Assembly (NCBI RefSeq): GCF_009687845.1
Contig: NZ_BLAD01000104.1
Span: 1 to 35,674, forward strand
From: Acrocarpospora corrugata
GTDB lineage: Bacteria > Actinomycetota > Actinomycetes > Streptosporangiales > Streptosporangiaceae
Direction: 5' to 3'
Length of the DNA: 35,674 bases
Notes under the pieces: generated by a model
Database searches by the model: none
The model's input: only the letters and a program-made list of their open reading frames with translations
Told to the model about the DNA's origin: nothing
Part shown: piece by piece, positions 23,911 to 31,867 of the stretch
How the letters are laid out: each line of letters opens with the position of its first letter
How positions within the stretch are numbered: position 1 is the first letter of the stretch
Made by a program: the position numbers and the translations under genes

Positions 23911-25506
23911 ATGCGACCCTCAACGCACCGAGCCGCGGCCGTCCTGCTCGCCGTGCCGCTCGCCGCCGCGCTGGCAGCCGCGTCGCTGCCGGCCGCCGCG
24001 TCCACCCCTTCGGTTCTGCCGGCCTCGGTGCTGGGCGCGGGCTCGCCCGGCTCGATCGCCGGAAGCTACATCGTGGTACTCAAGGACCCGCGCGAGGATG
24101 ACGTCCGGGCGCAGTCCCGCGACCTCGTCGCCGAGAACGGCGGCCAGGTCAGGAACGTGTACCAGCGGGTGCTCAAGGGCTTCTCGCTCCGGGCCACCGC
24201 CGCCGAGGCCCGCCGGCTCGCCGCCGACCCCGACGTGGCCTACGTCGAGCAGGACCGGATCGTCACGCTCGACGCCGAGCAGGCCAACCCGCCCTCCTGG
24301 GGCCTCGACCGCGTCGACCAGCCGGCCCTCCCGCTGAACAACCGCTACGCGTACGCGACCACCGCCGCGAACGTCACCGCGTACATCATCGACACCGGGA
24401 TCCTCACCACCCACCAGGACTTCGGCGGCCGGGCCGTCTCCGGCCGCGACCTCGTCGACAACGACGCGAACGCCACCGACTGCAACGGCCACGGCACCCA
24501 CGTCGCGGGCACCGTCGGCGGCACCACGTACGGCGTGGCCAAGGGCGTCCGCCTGGTCGGGGTCCGGGTGCTGGACTGCAGCGGGCGGGGGAGCACCGCG
24601 GGCGTCATCGCCGGGATCGACTGGGTGACCCAGAACGCCGCCAAACCGGCGGTCGCCAACATGAGCCTGGGCGGCTCGGCCAGCCAGGCGCTCGACACGG
24701 CGGTCAGCAACTCCATCAATTCCGGCATCGTGTACGGCCTGGCGGCGGGCAACAGCAACGCGAACGCCTGCAACTCCTCGCCGTCCCGGGTGCCCGCCGG
24801 GATCACGGTCGGCGCGACGACCCGCACCGACGCCCGCGCGACCTACTCCAACTTCGGGTCCTGCCTGGACGTGTTCGCGCCCGGAAGCGACATCACGTCG
24901 GCGTGGTACACCTCGGCCACGGCGAAGAACACGATCAGCGGCACGTCGATGGCGACTCCGCACGTCGTGGGGGCGGCGGCGCTGCTGCTCTCGGCCAGCC
25001 CGGGGGCCACCCCCGGGCAGATCCGCGACGCCCTGGTGTCGGCGGCGACCCCGAACAAGGTGACCTCCCCGGGCACCGGCTCCCCGAACGCCCTGCTCCG
25101 CACGGCGCCTTCGGCGACCCCGACTGCGACTCCGACGGTTTCCCCGTCACCCTCGTCCTCCGCGACCACGACGGTCACCCCCACCGTCACGCCGACCGTC
25201 ACCCCGACGGCCACGCCGCCTGCTTCACCGCCCTCTTCACCGACTGCCTCGCCAACGGTTTCGCCGACCGTTTCGCCGACCGTTTCGCCGACGGTGAGCC
25301 CGACCGTGCGGCCCTCGCCCAGTCCGTCGCCGCAGCCGTGTTTCCGCGCGAGCAACAGCACGCACGCGTCCGCCGGCCGGGCCACCGTCCGCTTCTTCTT
25401 CCTGGCCTACGCCAACGGCTCGGGCCAGTACCTCGGCACCACCGGAACCACCACGTCCCTGCGCCAGACCCGCCCGAACCACTGGGTCCAGGTCAGCGCC
25501 TGCTGA
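23911..25506 (+). CDS. Secreted S8-family subtilisin-like serine peptidase
   Basis: This 531-residue exported subtilase has a signal peptide (AAAVLLAVPLAAALAAA to about residue 31), an inhibitor I9 propeptide (YIVVLKDP to VAYVEQD) and a catalytic domain with Asp161 (IIDTGI), His194 (NGHGTHVAG) and Ser346 (SGTSMATPH), plus GLAAGNSN with the oxyanion Asn. A Thr/Ser/Pro-rich linker of about 75 residues follows, with a tandem TVSP repeat. The last 55 residues form a small module beginning CFRASNSTHASAGRA and ending with Cys, probably disulphide-closed. A similar CxASNxxHxxAGRA module occurs at the end of secreted polyhydroxybutyrate-depolymerase-type esterases, as I recall, suggesting surface or polymer binding. 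ATG 23911 is preceded by AAAGGA with 5-nt spacing. Confidence 0.94.
   Translation: MRPSTHRAAAVLLAVPLAAALAAASLPAAASTPSVLPASVLGAGSPGSIAGSYIVVLKDPREDDVRAQSRDLVAENGGQVRNVYQRVLKGFSLRATAAEARRLAADPDVAYVEQDRIVTLDAEQANPPSWGLDRVDQPALPLNNRYAYATTAANVTAYIIDTGILTTHQDFGGRAVSGRDLVDNDANATDCNGHGTHVAGTVGGTTYGVAKGVRLVGVRVLDCSGRGSTAGVIAGIDWVTQNAAKPAVANMSLGGSASQALDTAVSNSINSGIVYGLAAGNSNANACNSSPSRVPAGITVGATTRTDARATYSNFGSCLDVFAPGSDITSAWYTSATAKNTISGTSMATPHVVGAAALLLSASPGATPGQIRDALVSAATPNKVTSPGTGSPNALLRTAPSATPTATPTVSPSPSSSATTTVTPTVTPTVTPTATPPASPPSSPTASPTVSPTVSPTVSPTVSPTVRPSPSPSPQPCFRASNSTHASAGRATVRFFFLAYANGSGQYLGTTGTTTSLRQTRPNHWVQVSAC
25255..25314 (+). repeat. 12-bp tandem repeat encoding the TVSP linker
   Basis: Units of the form ACxGTTTCGCCG start at 25255, 25267 and 25279 (the last two identical), followed by two degenerate copies at 25291 and 25303. 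They encode TVSP repeats in the linker of the S8 peptidase. Slippage here would change linker length without breaking the frame. Confidence 0.8.
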
Positions 25507-25510
25507 CACC

Positions 25511-27046
25511 TCAGAGGCGGTAGCCGAGGTCAGGGATGATCTCGGCTACGTCCATCTGCGCCTTCTGCAGCCGCCCGGAGTAGTCCCAGTTCATCGCCTG
25601 CCAGCGGGTGAACTGGTCGAGCACCCACATGCCGGACTGGCGGCTCCCGTTGCCGGACTTGCCGTTCCCCCCGAACGGCAGGTGCGCTTCTGCGCCGGAG
25701 GTCGAGTTGTTGACGCTGAGCATCCCGGCCGAGACGGCCTCCCGGAACCGGAACGCCGACTTCGGGTCGGTGGTGTAGATCGAGGACGAGAGGCCGTACC
25801 CGGGCTTGTTCGCGAGCTCGATCGCCTCCTCCAGCGTCCGGAAGGTGGTCACGCCGACGATCGGCCCGAAGGTCTCCTCCAGGAACAGCTGGTCGCCGGG
25901 GCGGACGCCGTCGACGACGACGGGATGGTAGAAAAGGCCGCCCTCGCCGGTGAATTCGCCCCGGGGATTGGCAGCGGTGATCTGACCGGTGGGGCCGGTG
26001 ACCACGTGGTGGTGGGGTTCGACCCAGGTCAGGTACTCCTCGAAGCGCTCCGCGAACTTGTGGTCGAGCAGCGGCCCGCAGATCACGTCCCCGGCCGGGT
26101 CGCCGATCTCGGCGTTCTGGACGGCGGCGGTGTAGCGGGTCACGAAGTCGTCGTGGATGGATTCGTGCACGATGACCGTGCCGAGCGAGGTGCAGCGCTG
26201 CCCGGCCGTACCGAACCCGGCGAAGAGCGCGCCCTCGACGGCGAGGTCGAGATCCGCGTCCGGCATGACCACCATCGGGTTCTTGCCGCCGAGTTCCAGG
26301 CAGGGCGACTGCAGGTGCCGCCCGCACAGTTCGCCGATCTTGCGCCCGACCTCGGAGGACCCGGTGAATCCGACCTTCTGCACCGAACCCTCGCCCAGCG
26401 CCAGGTCCAGACCGGCGAAGGCGGCCGCGCCGTCCGCGAACACGATGTTGAGCACGCCGTCCGGCAGCCCGGCCGCCGCGAACAGCCGGTAGAGGGCGTG
26501 CGCGGAGGCTGCCGCGTACTCGGCGGGCTTCCAGACGACCGCGTTCCCGCACAGCAGCGCCGGAACCAGATACCAGGACGGCACCGCCACCGGGAAGTTC
26601 CCCGCCGTCACGATCGCCGCCACCCCGACCGGGACCCGGAAGGTGAACAGGTTCTTGTCCGGCATCTCCGACGGCACCGTCTGCCCGTACAGCCGCCGAC
26701 CCTCGCCCAGGAAGAAGTCGCAGGTGTCCACGATCTCCCGGACCTCGCCCAGAGCCTCCGCGAACGGCTTGCCGATCTCCTCGGTCACCAGCCGTGCCAG
26801 CGTCTCGGCGTTCTCCTCGACCAGCCGCCCGATGGAGGCGATCACCCGCCCCCGCACGGGCGCGGGCACCTTCGCCCACTCCCGCCGGGCTTCGGCCGCG
26901 ATCCGGCAGGCTCCGGCGAACGTCTCCGCGTCCGCCAGCCCGACCTCGGCCACGACCTGTTCCACCCGGGCCGGATTGATCGACTGATACGCCTTCGCGG
27001 CCTGGCTGTCCTTACCACCGATGACGGAAACGATGTGGCGGGTCAC
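25511..27046 (-). CDS. NAD(P)-dependent aldehyde dehydrogenase
   Basis: This 511-residue protein is a full-length aldehyde dehydrogenase. The catalytic pair is Glu251 in LELGGKNP and Cys285 in GQRCTS, 34 residues apart as in the family, with FTGSSEVG for cofactor binding and EETFGPIVGV near the C-terminus. It oxidises an aldehyde to the acid with NAD(P)+. The substrate is not evident; TAGNFPVAVPSWY and the C-terminal MDVAEIIPDLGYRL could help subfamily placement. GTG 27046 is chosen for GGAGGT upstream (on the minus strand, spacing about 6 nt). It lies 53 nt downstream of the LuxR-type regulator gene and converges on the S8 peptidase gene with a 4-nt gap. Confidence 0.94.
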   Translation of the reverse strand: MTRHIVSVIGGKDSQAAKAYQSINPARVEQVVAEVGLADAETFAGACRIAAEARREWAKVPAPVRGRVIASIGRLVEENAETLARLVTEEIGKPFAEALGEVREIVDTCDFFLGEGRRLYGQTVPSEMPDKNLFTFRVPVGVAAIVTAGNFPVAVPSWYLVPALLCGNAVVWKPAEYAAASAHALYRLFAAAGLPDGVLNIVFADGAAAFAGLDLALGEGSVQKVGFTGSSEVGRKIGELCGRHLQSPCLELGGKNPMVVMPDADLDLAVEGALFAGFGTAGQRCTSLGTVIVHESIHDDFVTRYTAAVQNAEIGDPAGDVICGPLLDHKFAERFEEYLTWVEPHHHVVTGPTGQITAANPRGEFTGEGGLFYHPVVVDGVRPGDQLFLEETFGPIVGVTTFRTLEEAIELANKPGYGLSSSIYTTDPKSAFRFREAVSAGMLSVNNSTSGAEAHLPFGGNGKSGNGSRQSGMWVLDQFTRWQAMNWDYSGRLQKAQMDVAEIIPDLGYRL

Positions 27047-27099
27047 CGTTGACCTCCAAAATCCTGCGCGAATAGGGACCTGACTACACAGTATTTCCG

Positions 27100-30087
27100 T
27101 CATCCCGGGGGCGGCGCGAGCCCTTCCTGGTGCGCGATCGCGGCGGCCTGGCCGCGGGTGGCCGCCCCGAGTTTGGCCAGGATGTTCGAGACGTGCACGC
27201 TCGCCGTCTTCTGCGAGATGAACAGCCGCTCGCCGATCTCCCGGTTCGAGTTCCCGGCCGTGACCAGCGCGAGCACCTCCCGCTCCCGGCCGGTCAGGGA
27301 AGCCAGCACGGTGCCTTGCTCCTCCCGCGCCTCGCCTGGGCCGCCGTCGTGGGGGCCGTCGTGGGCGGCCGAGAACCGCGCCCGGCGGCCCAGTTCGGCG
27401 AGCGCGTGCCCGAGCGGCGCCGCGCGCAGCCGGTCGGCGATCTCCACGGCGGTCAGCCACTCGGCCCGCGCCTTCGCCCGGTCGCCGACCTCCAGGAAGG
27501 CTTCGGCCAGCCGCCAGCGTGAGCGCGCGTCCTCGTAGCAGAACCCGAACGAGAACGCCTCGGTCGCCGTCTGCCAGACCTCCGGCGTCGCGGTGCCGTA
27601 CACCCGATGCCATTCGGCTTCGGCGCGCGCCACCCAGGCCCTGCCCTCGGGGCCGAGCTGGGCGCGCTCCCCGGACAGGCCGTGGGTGGCGGCATACCGG
27701 GCCCTGGACAGCACGTCGTCGGCCTGCTCCCGGAGGGCCTGGGTCTGCCCGGCGGTCAGGCGGTGATCCTTGGCCAGTTCGGCGAGCGCCCACAGTCCCG
27801 TCGCGGCCATCCGGATGGATCCGGCCTCGAACGGTTTGAGGGTGGCCAGCACCGCTTCGACGTGGGTCCAGGCGGTGCCGGGATCGCCGCGCCACAGCGC
27901 CTGCTCGGCGGCCAGGCCGCGGGCCATGTAGATGACGAAGTCGTCCTGCGGCCAGAACGGCTCCAGCCAGCGCAGCCGCTCGTCGGCCGCGGGCCGCCCC
28001 TGGCCCACCTCGACGAACAGCGCGAACGACGACAGCACGGCCTCGGCGATCGTGCCCACCCGGACGCCGAACCCGTTCGCCAGCGCCTCCGCGGTCGTCC
28101 AGTCGCCGTCCACGTAGTGCACCAGATACTGCAGGAAACGCAGGTCGGTGCCGAACATGCTCCAGGTGAGGCCGGTCTCGCGGGCGAGCCTGACCCCCTC
28201 CTCGGCGTTCTTGGCGGCGGCCTCCAGATTCCCGCTCTCATACTGCACCCTGGCCCGGTTGAAGCGGGCGCGCAGGTTGATGGACAGATTGCGGGAGTTC
28301 TGCGCCGCCGCGTGGGTGAGCAGCTCCTCGGCCCGCTCCGGCGTGCCGGTGGCCTCCTCGAACAGCGCCAGCGAGATCAGCGCGGTGGTCTCCGCGTCGG
28401 CGGCCCCGGTCCTGCGGGCCACCTCCAGGGCGCGGGTGGCCGTCGCATACGCCTCCTGCGGATGCGCGTGGTCCCAGAGCACGCGCGCCCGGGTCGCCAG
28501 CGCGCGGGCCAGCAGTGGGCTCTCCCCTTCGCCGTCCAGGGCCGCGACGGCGGTGTGGGCCGCCTCCAGCATCCCGGCCGTCTCGTCCATGTCGGCCTGG
28601 TAGTACGCCAGCCGCTCGTTGGTCTCGGCCACCAGCTCCGGCGTGTCCACCAGCTGCCGCAGCCGTTTGAGCTGCGAGATCGCCCGATGGTAGTCGCCGC
28701 TGTCGGCCGCCGCGGCGGCGCTGTCCAGGGTCAGCCTGACCCGCGTCGTCCCGGTCAGCGCCTCGGCGTCCTCGACATGCGCCCAATCGGCCAGGGCCCG
28801 GTCGAAGTGCTGGTGGGCCTCCGCGGGCGCCCCCAGCTCGATGGCCCGGCGGCCCGCCGCCACCGACGCCGCCACCGCCCCGCGCAGCTCATGCGCCGCC
28901 GCGTAATGGTGCGCCAGCTCGGCCGCGGCCCCGCCCCGCTCGGTCAGCAGGCCGGCGAAGGCCAGATGCAGCCGGGTACACTCGCCCGGCAGCAGATCGT
29001 CGTAGACGGCCTCCTGCAGCAGCGCGTGCCGGAACTCGTAGCCGATCCGCTGCCCCGCGCTCAGCAGCCCCCGGGAGACGATCTCCCGCAGCGCCTCCTC
29101 CAGCGGCTCGTCCGCCAGCCCGGCGGCGGCCCGGAGCAGCTCGTGATCCACCCGCCGGCCCGCCACGGCCGCCACCCTGAGCACCTGCTGCGCCGTGTCC
29201 GACAGCCCTTCGACCCGGGCCATCAGCACGTCGGACAGCGTGCCCGGCAGCCGGTCCGACTCGGCGCAGGCGGCGAACAGCTCCTCGGCGAAGAACGGGT
29301 TCCCGCCCGCCCGCCGGACCACGCCGTCGATCGCGTCAGAGCCCCTGTCGCCGCCCCTGTCGCCGTCCCGGTCGCCGAGCTCCGCCAGATGCTCGGCCAT
29401 CGCCGCGTCCGCGAGCGGCGGCACCTCCACGCCGGTGACCAGCGGCAGCCGCTGCAACTCGGCGAGCACCGGCCGCAGCGGATGCCGCCGATGCAGATCA
29501 TCGGTCCGGTACGTCCCGACCAGGCACACCCGCTCCCGCTGCAGCATCCGGGTCAGGAACACGACCAGGTCCCGGGTCGAGCGGTCGGCCCAGTGCAGAT
29601 CCTCCAGCACGAACAGCACCGGCCGCTGGTCGGCCACCTCCGACAGCAGGCTCAGCGTCGAGCCGAACAGCCGCTGCTGGGCCAGCGCCCCGGTCATCGC
29701 GTCGCTCGGCCCCGCGTCGGAATCCGGCAGCAGCCGCCGCAGCACCGGTCGCGCCGCCAGCCCCGCCACCACCGGCCCGCCCGGCTCGGCCGCCGCCCCA
29801 CGCAACGCGTCCGTCAACGGCAGGTACGGCAGCGCGTCGCCCAGTTCGGCGCACTGGCCCACCAGCACCACGAAATCGCGCCGCCGGGCCAGCTCGATCA
29901 ACTCCCGGATCAGCCGGGTCTTCCCGATCCCCGCGTCGCCGCCGACCAGCGCGACCCCCGCCAGCCCCCCGGCCGCCGCGTCGAGCACCCGCACCAGCCG
30001 CCCGAGCTCGGCGCCACGCCCGATCAGACCCCCTGGTGCCGCCTGCTTATTTGGCGGCACTTGACCGTGTTGCGTATTCCGCGCCAT
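27100..30087 (-). CDS. Large ATP-binding LuxR-family transcriptional regulator (LAL type)
   Basis: This regulator of about 995 residues has an N-terminal ATPase module (Walker A GGDAGIGKTRL at about 48-58; Walker B VLFVLEDLHWAD, STAND-like AAA), a long helical TPR-like middle region and a C-terminal LuxR helix-turn-helix (LTGREREVLALVTAGNSNREIGERL with KTASVHVSNILAKLGA). LAL regulators bind an effector through the middle region, hydrolyse ATP and activate promoters, often of catabolic or secondary-metabolite genes. ATG 30087 or the adjacent GTG 30090 is the start; no strong ribosome-binding site is seen. It is divergent from the SWIM operon across about 80 bp containing a palindrome, and upstream of the aldehyde dehydrogenase gene, either of which could be its target. 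Confidence 0.93.
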   Translation of the reverse strand: MARNTQHGQVPPNKQAAPGGLIGRGAELGRLVRVLDAAAGGLAGVALVGGDAGIGKTRLIRELIELARRRDFVVLVGQCAELGDALPYLPLTDALRGAAAEPGGPVVAGLAARPVLRRLLPDSDAGPSDAMTGALAQQRLFGSTLSLLSEVADQRPVLFVLEDLHWADRSTRDLVVFLTRMLQRERVCLVGTYRTDDLHRRHPLRPVLAELQRLPLVTGVEVPPLADAAMAEHLAELGDRDGDRGGDRGSDAIDGVVRRAGGNPFFAEELFAACAESDRLPGTLSDVLMARVEGLSDTAQQVLRVAAVAGRRVDHELLRAAAGLADEPLEEALREIVSRGLLSAGQRIGYEFRHALLQEAVYDDLLPGECTRLHLAFAGLLTERGGAAAELAHHYAAAHELRGAVAASVAAGRRAIELGAPAEAHQHFDRALADWAHVEDAEALTGTTRVRLTLDSAAAAADSGDYHRAISQLKRLRQLVDTPELVAETNERLAYYQADMDETAGMLEAAHTAVAALDGEGESPLLARALATRARVLWDHAHPQEAYATATRALEVARRTGAADAETTALISLALFEEATGTPERAEELLTHAAAQNSRNLSINLRARFNRARVQYESGNLEAAAKNAEEGVRLARETGLTWSMFGTDLRFLQYLVHYVDGDWTTAEALANGFGVRVGTIAEAVLSSFALFVEVGQGRPAADERLRWLEPFWPQDDFVIYMARGLAAEQALWRGDPGTAWTHVEAVLATLKPFEAGSIRMAATGLWALAELAKDHRLTAGQTQALREQADDVLSRARYAATHGLSGERAQLGPEGRAWVARAEAEWHRVYGTATPEVWQTATEAFSFGFCYEDARSRWRLAEAFLEVGDRAKARAEWLTAVEIADRLRAAPLGHALAELGRRARFSAAHDGPHDGGPGEAREEQGTVLASLTGREREVLALVTAGNSNREIGERLFISQKTASVHVSNILAKLGAATRGQAAAIAHQEGLAPPPG

Positions 30088-30092
30088 CACTC

Positions 30093-30107
30093 CGTGAGTA
30101 TTTCACG
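30093..30107. promoter_or_regulatory. Palindrome in the divergent LuxR-regulator/SWIM promoter region
   Basis: CGTGA-GTATT-TCACG is a perfect inverted repeat with a 5-bp AT-rich centre. It sits directly next to the regulator start codon, in the only gap from which the four-gene SWIM operon can be transcribed. A regulator-binding site is plausible, but five-base arms could occur by chance. Confidence 0.35.
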
Positions 30108-30166
30108 CCGCTCCGACAGAACGCGGGGCTGAGCTGGGCGGCGTTGAATTGTCGGCGGACCCGGAT

Positions 30167-31867
30167 ATGGTGCGGCGCGTGATCGAACGCTGGAGTCGGG
30201 ATCAGGTGCTGGCGCTCGCGCCGGACGCCTCGTCGCAGAAGGCGGCGGCGGGTGTGAGCGCGCCCGCGAAGTGGTCGGGCGCCGGAGTGGCGCGCGACGC
30301 GCTGTGGGGGGAGTGCAAGGGGAGCGGCTCGAAGCCGTACCGGGCCTGTGTGGATCTGCGGGAGCCCGCGTACCGGTGCAGCTGCCCCAGCCGCAAGTTT
30401 CCGTGTAAGCACGCCCTCGGGCTGCTGCTGCTCTGGTCGGCCGACGGGGTGCCCGCCGCCGACGAGCCGGCCGACTGGGTCGAGGAGTGGCTGGCGGACC
30501 GCCGCGAGCGCGCCGCCAAACAGGAGGCCAAGGTCGCCGAGAAGGTCGCCGCCATCGTGGCTGCGGAGGCCGCGAGCGCCTCTGACCGTTCCGGCGCCTC
30601 TGACGGTTCTGGAGGTTCTGGAGGTTACGGCGCTTCCGGTGGTTCCGGCGGTGACGACCGGCGGGCCCGGCAGCGGGAGGAGCGCGTCGACGCCGGCCTG
30701 GCCGACCTGGAACGCTGGCTGAGCGACCAGATCGCGCACGGCATCGCCGGGGCCCGGCAGACCGCGCTGGCCGACTGGGACGATCTGTCCAAACGGCTGA
30801 TCGACGCGCAGGCGCCCGGCGTCGCAGCCCTGCTGACCGGCCTCAGCCGGGTCTTCCGCCACGAGGACTGGCCGGCCCGCCTGCTGACGGAGTACGCGCT
30901 GGTGCACCTGCTCGCCGTCGCCCACCGCCGCTCCGCCGACCTCCCCCGCGACCTGCGCGACACGGTCAGATCCCGCGTCGGCTTCACCACGCCCAAGGAG
31001 TACGTGCTGGCCCAGCCTCCCGTCCGGGACCACTGGCAGGTCATCGCCTGCCGCGACGAGGACCGCGACCGCCTGCTCTCCCGCCGCGTCTGGCTACACG
31101 GCCGCGCCACCGGCCGGATCGCCCTGATCCTCTCCTTCGCTCCCGTCGGCCAGCCCTTGGACAGCTCCCTGGTCCTCGGCACCACCATCGACGCCAGCCT
31201 CTGCTTCTACCCGGGCTCGGCTCCCCTCCGCGCGCTCGTCGCCGCCCGCCACTCGGCCGCCCCGTCCGGTGGGCCACCGTCCCATGGCGTGGGGGAGGCC
31301 GACCGCCACTCGTCCCCCGCGTCCGGAGAGGCCCCACCCCGTGGCGAACGAGCGGCCGACCGCCACTCGGCCGCCGCGTCCGGCGAGGCCCCGTTCCATG
31401 GGGTACGGGCGGCCGACGGCCATTCGTCCCCTGCGTCCGGTGAGGTCCAACCCGGTGGCGAACGGGCGGCCGACCGCTACTCGCCCCCCGCGTCCGGCGG
31501 GGTTCCGCCCCGTGGCGAACGAGCGGCCGACCGCCACTCGGCCGGCGGGGTCCCGCCTCATGGCGTCCGGGCGGTGGACGTGCCCCGGTTGATCGCGGAC
31601 GTGCTCGCCCGCGATCCCTGGACCGACTCTTGGCCGTTGATTCTCAGCGACGTCGTTCCCGCCCGGGTCGACTCTGGCTGGTACCTGGCCGATCACGATC
31701 CCCACGACCCGAAATTGGAGAATGCTCTGCCTCTTCTTCCCGGCACGCTGTGGCAGCTTGCTGCGGTTTCCGGCGGCCATCCGGTTACGGTCGCCGCTGA
31801 ATGGACTCCCGACGGGCTCCGTCTGCTGACGACCTGGGACGAGCGTGGACAGGTGGTGGTCCTGTGA
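30167..31867 (+). CDS. SWIM zinc-finger protein with an internal tandem-repeat insert
   Basis: This protein of about 566 residues has a SWIM zinc finger near the N-terminus: CSCPSRKFPCKH, with ligands Cys71, Cys73, Cys80 and His82, expected to bind DNA or protein. A Ser/Gly-rich linker follows at about 135-165, then a long helical region and a C-terminal domain (LIADVLARDPWTDSWPLILSDV to the end). Between them sits a 19-residue tandem repeat, rich in Pro, Ser, His and Arg, that looks disordered. ATG 30167 is used; the frame is open from TTG 30149, and neither start has a strong ribosome-binding site. It is the first gene of the operon and its stop overlaps the next start as GTGA. SWIM proteins are constant members of SWIM-DUF5691-MoxR-DUF5682-VWA loci in actinobacteria. 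Confidence 0.88.
   Translation: MVRRVIERWSRDQVLALAPDASSQKAAAGVSAPAKWSGAGVARDALWGECKGSGSKPYRACVDLREPAYRCSCPSRKFPCKHALGLLLLWSADGVPAADEPADWVEEWLADRRERAAKQEAKVAEKVAAIVAAEAASASDRSGASDGSGGSGGYGASGGSGGDDRRARQREERVDAGLADLERWLSDQIAHGIAGARQTALADWDDLSKRLIDAQAPGVAALLTGLSRVFRHEDWPARLLTEYALVHLLAVAHRRSADLPRDLRDTVRSRVGFTTPKEYVLAQPPVRDHWQVIACRDEDRDRLLSRRVWLHGRATGRIALILSFAPVGQPLDSSLVLGTTIDASLCFYPGSAPLRALVAARHSAAPSGGPPSHGVGEADRHSSPASGEAPPRGERAADRHSAAASGEAPFHGVRAADGHSSPASGEVQPGGERAADRYSPPASGGVPPRGERAADRHSAGGVPPHGVRAVDVPRLIADVLARDPWTDSWPLILSDVVPARVDSGWYLADHDPHDPKLENALPLLPGTLWQLAAVSGGHPVTVAAEWTPDGLRLLTTWDERGQVVVL
31250..31582 (+). repeat. 57-bp in-frame minisatellite within the SWIM gene
   Basis: Five full 57-bp units start at 31250, 31307, 31364, 31421 and 31478, with a shortened sixth at 31535. 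Each encodes 19 residues of the type HSSPASGEAPPRGERAADR. Units 1, 3 and 6 share HSA and an HGV segment, while units 2, 4 and 5 share RGER or GGER, so a 114-bp higher-order unit seems to underlie the array. Confidence 0.9.

Noticed and set aside
27607-30132. An 841-codon open frame on the plus strand opposite the LuxR-type regulator
   Set aside because: Its translation is rich in Arg, Gly, Gln and His with no recognisable domain. It mirrors the G/C third-position bias of the real regulator gene on the other strand.
31250-31582. Possible CRISPR-like array
   Set aside because: The units are directly adjacent, 57 bp long, in frame and without unique spacers, so this is a coding minisatellite.
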